Source: Candidatus Undinarchaeales archaeon (lineage in GTDB: Archaea > SpSt-1190 > JASMDC01). Taken from it: DNA of 64,000 nt. Where the stretch lies: assembly GCA_030753015.1 (NCBI GenBank), contig JASMDC010000004.1, forward strand, positions 84,046 to 148,045, read 5' to 3'. The position numbers and the translations under genes were made by a program. Shown in pieces: positions 60,042 to 64,000 of the stretch. The stretch's first letter is position 1. Each line of letters opens with the position of its first letter. The notes under the pieces are model-generated. The model made no database searches, had not been told where the DNA came from, and worked only from the letters and a program-made list of their open reading frames with translations.

Positions 60042-60896
60042 TTAATCCCGGGCTCTGCCCGTCATTGGCACGAACCGGACGTCGAGCACGTGCCGACTGG
60101 TCACCTTTCCGTCCTTCTTCTCGACAACGGTGAGGCTCTGATAGAGCCGTGGATCCCCTAGAGGAAGAACGATCATTCCCCCTTCAGCGAGCTGGGCCAC
60201 GAGGGAGGGCGGTACGTGGTCCACTGCACAGGTGATGATGATCGCGTCGTACGGAGCATGCTCGGCCCAGCCGTCGTACCCGTCCGCGTTGAGCACGTGG
60301 ACGTTGTCGTACCCCACGGCATCGAGCGTGGCCTGGGCCCGTTCTGCAAGCGCGTCGATGATCTCGATCGAGTAGACCTCCGGCACTATGGTCGCGAGGA
60401 CTGCGGCCTGGTAACCCGAACCCGTACCTATCTCAAGTACCTTCTCGTCCCCCTTCAACCGCATCTCCTCCGTCATGAGGGCGACGATATAGGGCTGGGA
60501 GATGGTCTGACCGTGACCGATAGGAACAGGGCGGTCCTCATATGCGTAATCGCGGACATCCCCGGGCATGAAGCGATGGCGGAGGACCGAGCGCATGGCG
60601 GCCAATGTCGCCGGATCGCTAACACCCCGTCGTTCAACGGTCTCGGTCACGAGCAAGTCGCGTTCCCGAGCATAGACCTGTTCCTGAGGGTCCTCGGTAG
60701 GCGAAGGGACAGGAGGCTGACCAAGCGTCGAGGACGGTGAAGTGGACTTCGCCGCGGGCTGTGGAGATGAGGTCGGCACCATGGGCGTGTCCCCCGGCAT
60801 GAGCACGATCCGCGAGGGCTCTTCCAGCAGATAGGGGAGCGAGAGAAGCACGAGCGTAACGGAAAGGGCCAAAACCATGAGCCTGTCCCCGTCCAT
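60042..60896 (-). CDS. Membrane-anchored or exported protein-isoaspartate methyltransferase-like protein
   Basis: 284 residues: an N-terminal hydrophobic helix (RLMVLALSVTLVLLSLPYLL), a Pro/Ser/Thr linker to about residue 70, then a full PCMT domain with PIGHGQTISQPYIVALM, the SAM motif VLEIGTGSGYQAAVLA, VYSIEIIDALAERA and DAIIITCAVDHVPPSL. PCMT repairs L-isoaspartyl residues. The leader suggests the domain lies outside the membrane, where SAM supply is unclear, or that it is tethered inside. Confidence 0.9.
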   Translation of the reverse strand: MDGDRLMVLALSVTLVLLSLPYLLEEPSRIVLMPGDTPMVPTSSPQPAAKSTSPSSTLGQPPVPSPTEDPQEQVYARERDLLVTETVERRGVSDPATLAAMRSVLRHRFMPGDVRDYAYEDRPVPIGHGQTISQPYIVALMTEEMRLKGDEKVLEIGTGSGYQAAVLATIVPEVYSIEIIDALAERAQATLDAVGYDNVHVLNADGYDGWAEHAPYDAIIITCAVDHVPPSLVAQLAEGGMIVLPLGDPRLYQSLTVVEKKDGKVTSRHVLDVRFVPMTGRARD

Positions 60897-60920
60897 GGGG
60901 AAATCTAGGACGACAAGGTA

Positions 60921-60959
60921 GAAAAAGATAATGGAAGGGGCCCGTTACCGGACCCCTTC
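60921..60959 (-). terminator. Terminator after the M14 peptidase gene
   Basis: On the minus strand GAAGGGGTCCGG-TAA-CGGGCCCCTTC (in parts) forms a long stem, followed by CATTATCTTTTTC. It lies 11-50 bases after the stop at 60971. Confidence 0.6.
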
Positions 60960-60970
60960 ATCCTAACGGT

Positions 60971-62380
60971 TCAGGCGCCGTAGCCGCTGAAGGGCCCGTC
61001 GACGTCCTCGTAGAGTCCGCTGTTGTCGGTGAGCCACTCGTGAACGGCCCGCATACCGCTCCTGACCGCTCGCACCGGGGCAGCAGCTATGCTCTCTACA
61101 CTCTCGAGGAAGGCACCCTTCTTACCAAGGACCTTGCCATCGATGATCTTGTCGATCTTCTCACCGCCGACGTCCTTGTAACCCTCGCTCTGGAGCTCAT
61201 TGAGGCCGGCCTCCATGCGGTCACGCTGCTCCTCGAAGGCGGGGGCTAACCGCACGTCCACGTAGGACTTGCCGAACCACGCGCCGTACACATCGATCTC
61301 GCCACCATCGCCACGGATTGTCTGGTAGGTGTACTTGCCCACGTGGTGGGTGCGGACCTCGTACTGGTCGAAGAACTTGCCGGCCAGTGCATCCACATCC
61401 TCCACCTTGCCCTTGAGGGAGCCCAGGCGCTCGGTGGCACTGTAGCCCATGTGGGCCATGATGCCGCCCTCGACGCCGGCCACCTGTCCGTCCACGCGGT
61501 AGGAGAGCGGGTTCTCAAAGGTCTCGAAGGTGTATCCCTCGGCCCCGTGCTCCCTGGCCCACATGGTGAACACAGATATGCCGAGCCCGTCGATGAGAGG
61601 GCCGACCTCGTAGATGGCCTCCTCCTTCTTCACTACCTGGTCGGGCTGAGGGATGAGGGGCAGGACGACCTTCTCGATGAACCCGTCGTGGTAGATGTCG
61701 AATCCGCGGTCGACCGAGTTGCGGGTGATGTTCTTGCCAACACCCACTTTACCTTCGGGCACATCCTGGATGACCATGACGCCCTGGGTGGCCATGAGCG
61801 GAGACGTGGGCCCGCTGCCCAAGCTCGAGACCGTCTCGTGGAGGTCGAACACGATGGTGGGCTTGAAGTCCTCCAGCACTCCCTGAGTGGCCCTGACCTC
61901 CTCGGACTTGGACTCCTCGTTGCGGCGTCCGTGGGTTCCGTTGATGTCGCTCCACCAGCGGCCCTTGTCCAGAGGCCACAGCTCGCCGTTGCCGTTCAGG
62001 TCAACGAACTTCCGGCCTTGGTGGTCATAACCCTGAGCATCGATGCACGGGACCACGGCGATGTATGCGTCCTCCAACAGGCGTTCCATCATGGGTGTCT
62101 GTGGATCGGCGATCTCCCGGAGGATCTCCAGGGTCGCTAGCGGTCCCGCGACCTCGCCACCGTGATGGCCTGCGGTGATGAAGATGCGCTTGTCGGAGTC
62201 GGGATTGCCCGCGTAGACCACGTGCATGTCCCGCTCGTCCGACTGGCCAATGATCTCGTGCTTGAGCCCCGGGTTGGAATCGAGGACCTCGTTGAGCCGC
62301 TGCTCGTAATCCTCATAGGTCTTGTTGTCGTGGAGGTCCTTGGCATCGGACTGGATGGCGAAGAGGTCGCGATCGCTCAT
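60971..62380 (-). CDS. M14-family (succinylglutamate desuccinylase-like) zinc hydrolase
   Basis: 469 residues. Zinc ligands are in TAGHHGGEVAGPL (H-x2-E) and VFDLHETVSS (third His), and the catalytic Glu is probably in YTFETFENP. The core spans about residues 20-310. The last 160 residues are a helical extension unlike standard M14 enzymes (AAPVRAVRSGMRAVHEWL). No signal peptide. The start overlaps the stop of the upstream unknown gene (ATGA), so the two probably work together. Confidence 0.85.
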   Translation of the reverse strand: MSDRDLFAIQSDAKDLHDNKTYEDYEQRLNEVLDSNPGLKHEIIGQSDERDMHVVYAGNPDSDKRIFITAGHHGGEVAGPLATLEILREIADPQTPMMERLLEDAYIAVVPCIDAQGYDHQGRKFVDLNGNGELWPLDKGRWWSDINGTHGRRNEESKSEEVRATQGVLEDFKPTIVFDLHETVSSLGSGPTSPLMATQGVMVIQDVPEGKVGVGKNITRNSVDRGFDIYHDGFIEKVVLPLIPQPDQVVKKEEAIYEVGPLIDGLGISVFTMWAREHGAEGYTFETFENPLSYRVDGQVAGVEGGIMAHMGYSATERLGSLKGKVEDVDALAGKFFDQYEVRTHHVGKYTYQTIRGDGGEIDVYGAWFGKSYVDVRLAPAFEEQRDRMEAGLNELQSEGYKDVGGEKIDKIIDGKVLGKKGAFLESVESIAAAPVRAVRSGMRAVHEWLTDNSGLYEDVDGPFSGYGA

Positions 62381-63855
62381 TCTTCATCCCTCCTTTCGAT
62401 GGTCATTATGCCTCTGTCCTGGTCGCTGACCTCCCATTGCTGGGCGAGCGCCATGCGATGGTACAGCGCGGTGAACGGAGCGAGGCCAACCTCGCTAGCG
62501 TCGTTGAACGCGTTGATATAGGCCTCTTCCTTCGTGTCGTACTTCAGCATCAGCTCCTCCATGTGCTCGAGCCCGGCGTGGTGCACCTGCTCGGCGCCCA
62601 CGATGCGCTCGTGAAGCTTGTCGACACCGGCGATGAGCTCCTTGGTGTGCTCTGCCATGCGCTTGTTCTTCTGCTTCTCGATGAGCTCGGTTGACGCGAT
62701 CATGTTACCGCCAATGGCTGCCTGGAAGGGCTCCAGGGCCGCCAGCCCACCGCTGAACACGCCGCTGATACCTCGGTAGAGGAAGAAGGCGCCAAGACCG
62801 TCCGAGAAGATCCTGCTGATTTTCCACCCCTTGGTGTATTGGGCCTCCTCGCTGTAGTGCTGGAGCGTCTTGCCCATCAGGATGGTGTCCTTGGCATAGT
62901 CGACGAAATGGGTGGTGATAGCGGACATCTGCTCGTCGCTCAGCTCGACGGGGCTGCGCACTGAGAGCTTGACATTCGCATCATCGCGGTCGTTTAGGAG
63001 GAAGTACATGTCGGGCGATTCGTCCACATAGACCGAGTAGCCCTCCTTCGTGGGCAGGAGATAGATGGGGACCTCACGTACGAGCTCATCCCGCTTTTCG
63101 GTTGATATATCGTCTGGTGCCTGATGGATTTCGAAGGTAGAGGTCTTCTTCTCGACGCCCAGATCGTAGTTACCGGTCACGAACTTCATGAAGCCTTGGC
63201 CGGCGTTCTTCATGGCCTCGAAGAAGCCCTTCTTCTCCCGGTTGGCTGTCTTGAACTTCTCGTGGTAGAACTCCTTGGCCTCGGTGAACTCGAGTCGTCC
63301 AGCCTCCTCTTCCATGGCCTGGTAGATCTCCTTCTCGGTGCCATGAAGGCCGTCGAAGTACTCACCTAGACCCTCGACCTTTTCCCTGAGCGCGGCGTCC
63401 TCGCCGTCAATCGCTTCAAGGCCCAGTGTGATGTCCTCGGCGATCTGCTTGCGCTCGTCACACCCCTTGAGGTCCTTCGTGAGATACTTGTAGCCCCCGT
63501 AGAGGTCGCGAGCGCCCCAGTAGCCCATGAGCGGTGACTTCGTCAGAATGGCAAGCCCACCAAAAAGGGCGCCACCAATGAACGATTTGATCGCTGGGAG
63601 CTTACCCATGTGGCCCACGACATCGGCCTTGAGCGCCTCGTTCCCGAAACCCTTAGCTGCGTACTCCTTACAATCCGCCAGCTCGCCATCGCTCAGGTCC
63701 TTGTAGGAGTACACCTCAAGATCCAGGTCGATTGAGCCGCCATCAGAGTACCCCTGGACCTCTCGGATGACGTTGTCCGCATTTAGCGGGACGTACATCT
63801 CAGGTCCCTCGATAGTCGGCAAACAGTAACCAACAATATTACCTTCGATATCCAT
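62377..63855 (-). CDS. Large unknown protein with hydrophobic segments, coupled to the M14 hydrolase
   Basis: 492 residues. Hydrophobic stretches occur near 90-110 (FIGGALFGGLAILTK) and 365-395 (GAFFLYRGISGVFSGGLAAL), between charged helical regions. There is no N-terminal signal and no recognised motif. The glycine-rich amphipathic style resembles the two unknown proteins at 55284-56996. A TATA box (CTTATATACGG, minus, about 63892-63902) lies upstream, giving a leader of about 20 bases. Bases 63856-64000 hold only this promoter region. Confidence 0.72.
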   Translation of the reverse strand: MDIEGNIVGYCLPTIEGPEMYVPLNADNVIREVQGYSDGGSIDLDLEVYSYKDLSDGELADCKEYAAKGFGNEALKADVVGHMGKLPAIKSFIGGALFGGLAILTKSPLMGYWGARDLYGGYKYLTKDLKGCDERKQIAEDITLGLEAIDGEDAALREKVEGLGEYFDGLHGTEKEIYQAMEEEAGRLEFTEAKEFYHEKFKTANREKKGFFEAMKNAGQGFMKFVTGNYDLGVEKKTSTFEIHQAPDDISTEKRDELVREVPIYLLPTKEGYSVYVDESPDMYFLLNDRDDANVKLSVRSPVELSDEQMSAITTHFVDYAKDTILMGKTLQHYSEEAQYTKGWKISRIFSDGLGAFFLYRGISGVFSGGLAALEPFQAAIGGNMIASTELIEKQKNKRMAEHTKELIAGVDKLHERIVGAEQVHHAGLEHMEELMLKYDTKEEAYINAFNDASEVGLAPFTALYHRMALAQQWEVSDQDRGIMTIERRDEE

Positions 63856-64000
63856 GACTAAATCCCCTTGGCGGATTCGAGCAGGACAGGCCGTATATAA
63901 GGTTTTCTCTTACGGATACGGGGTGTAGAGTCCGGATATTTTTTCGCTCGAGCTTTCCTGGACTCTTGTCGCAAATAACCATGTAGTTCAGTCCTCCCTT

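Overview
The window reads as a chromosomal segment of a GC-rich anaerobic archaeon. Evidence: archaeal TATA boxes and leaderless-looking starts, Lrp/AsnC and ArsR regulators, a siroheme-dependent (Ahb) heme route, HdrABC, an archaeal-style glutamate synthase and Tat-dependent molybdoenzymes. A euryarchaeal or Thermoplasmatota-like lineage is my guess; there is no rRNA, tRNA or ribosomal protein gene here to settle it. A MenA/UbiA-type prenyltransferase and several membrane-bound Mo/Fe-S modules suggest quinone-linked anaerobic respiration rather than classical methanogenesis.

Layout. (1) 1-3.3 kb, minus: HdrCBA (hdrA runs off the left edge), then tatA. (2) 3.3-9.9 kb, minus: a tetrathionate/sulfur-reductase-like operon of Fe-S subunit, NrfD anchor, Tat-exported Mo catalytic subunit, TorD chaperone and moeA. 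A C-terminal scrap of a second nrfD lies just upstream. (3) 10.4-13.2 kb, minus: anaerobic ribonucleotide reductase nrdD-nrdG. (4) 13.2-14.2 kb: no intact gene; it holds a decayed IS200/IS605 tnpB end with its right-end hairpin. (5) 14.3-21.4 kb, minus: four genes overlapping by four bases each, two glutamate-synthase-like proteins followed by ETF beta and a ferredoxin-fused ETF alpha. A divergent Lrp regulator and a perfect operator-like palindrome sit at the promoter. (6) 22.1-26.3 kb, minus: an iron(III)-type ABC importer with a palindromic operator over its predicted start site. (7) 26.3-33.3 kb: an Fe-S/NO/O2 stress neighbourhood with Mrp, NifU-C, hemerythrins, DUF2249, an FmdE-like protein, a SufR-like regulator, a flavodiiron protein and an ArsR regulator, plus duplicated gene ends.

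(8) 33.6-35.2 kb, plus: a surface protein with two nearly identical six-cysteine repeats. (9) 35.3-48.3 kb, minus: a 13-kb respiratory operon of class II Mo enzyme (EbdA/DdhA/NarG-like), NarH-like subunit, TorD, two EB_dh-type b-heme proteins, two CuA-motif proteins (one fused to a NapH-like membrane Fe-S module), the Ahb heme genes and a SCO-like protein. (10) 48.6-53.5 kb: flavin-barrel/UbiA fusion, Lrp regulator, and Mo-cofactor helpers (MOSC, MobA, FdhD), with a 27-residue CxxC mini-gene between them. (11) 53.5-63.9 kb: accessory genes. Three of them share one TATA-plus-palindrome promoter; others include a queuosine-salvage homologue, nitrilase, exported PCMT, M14 peptidase, a predicted small RNA and large unknown proteins.

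Functionally, the Mo-cofactor genes (moeA, mobA, fdhD, MOSC), two TorD chaperones and tatA support two exported Mo respiratory enzymes. The Ahb and SCO-like genes appear dedicated to the heme and CuA centres of the second one. Recurrent TAACAATTGTTA-type palindromes suggest coordinated control of hdr, the surface protein and the prenyltransferase.
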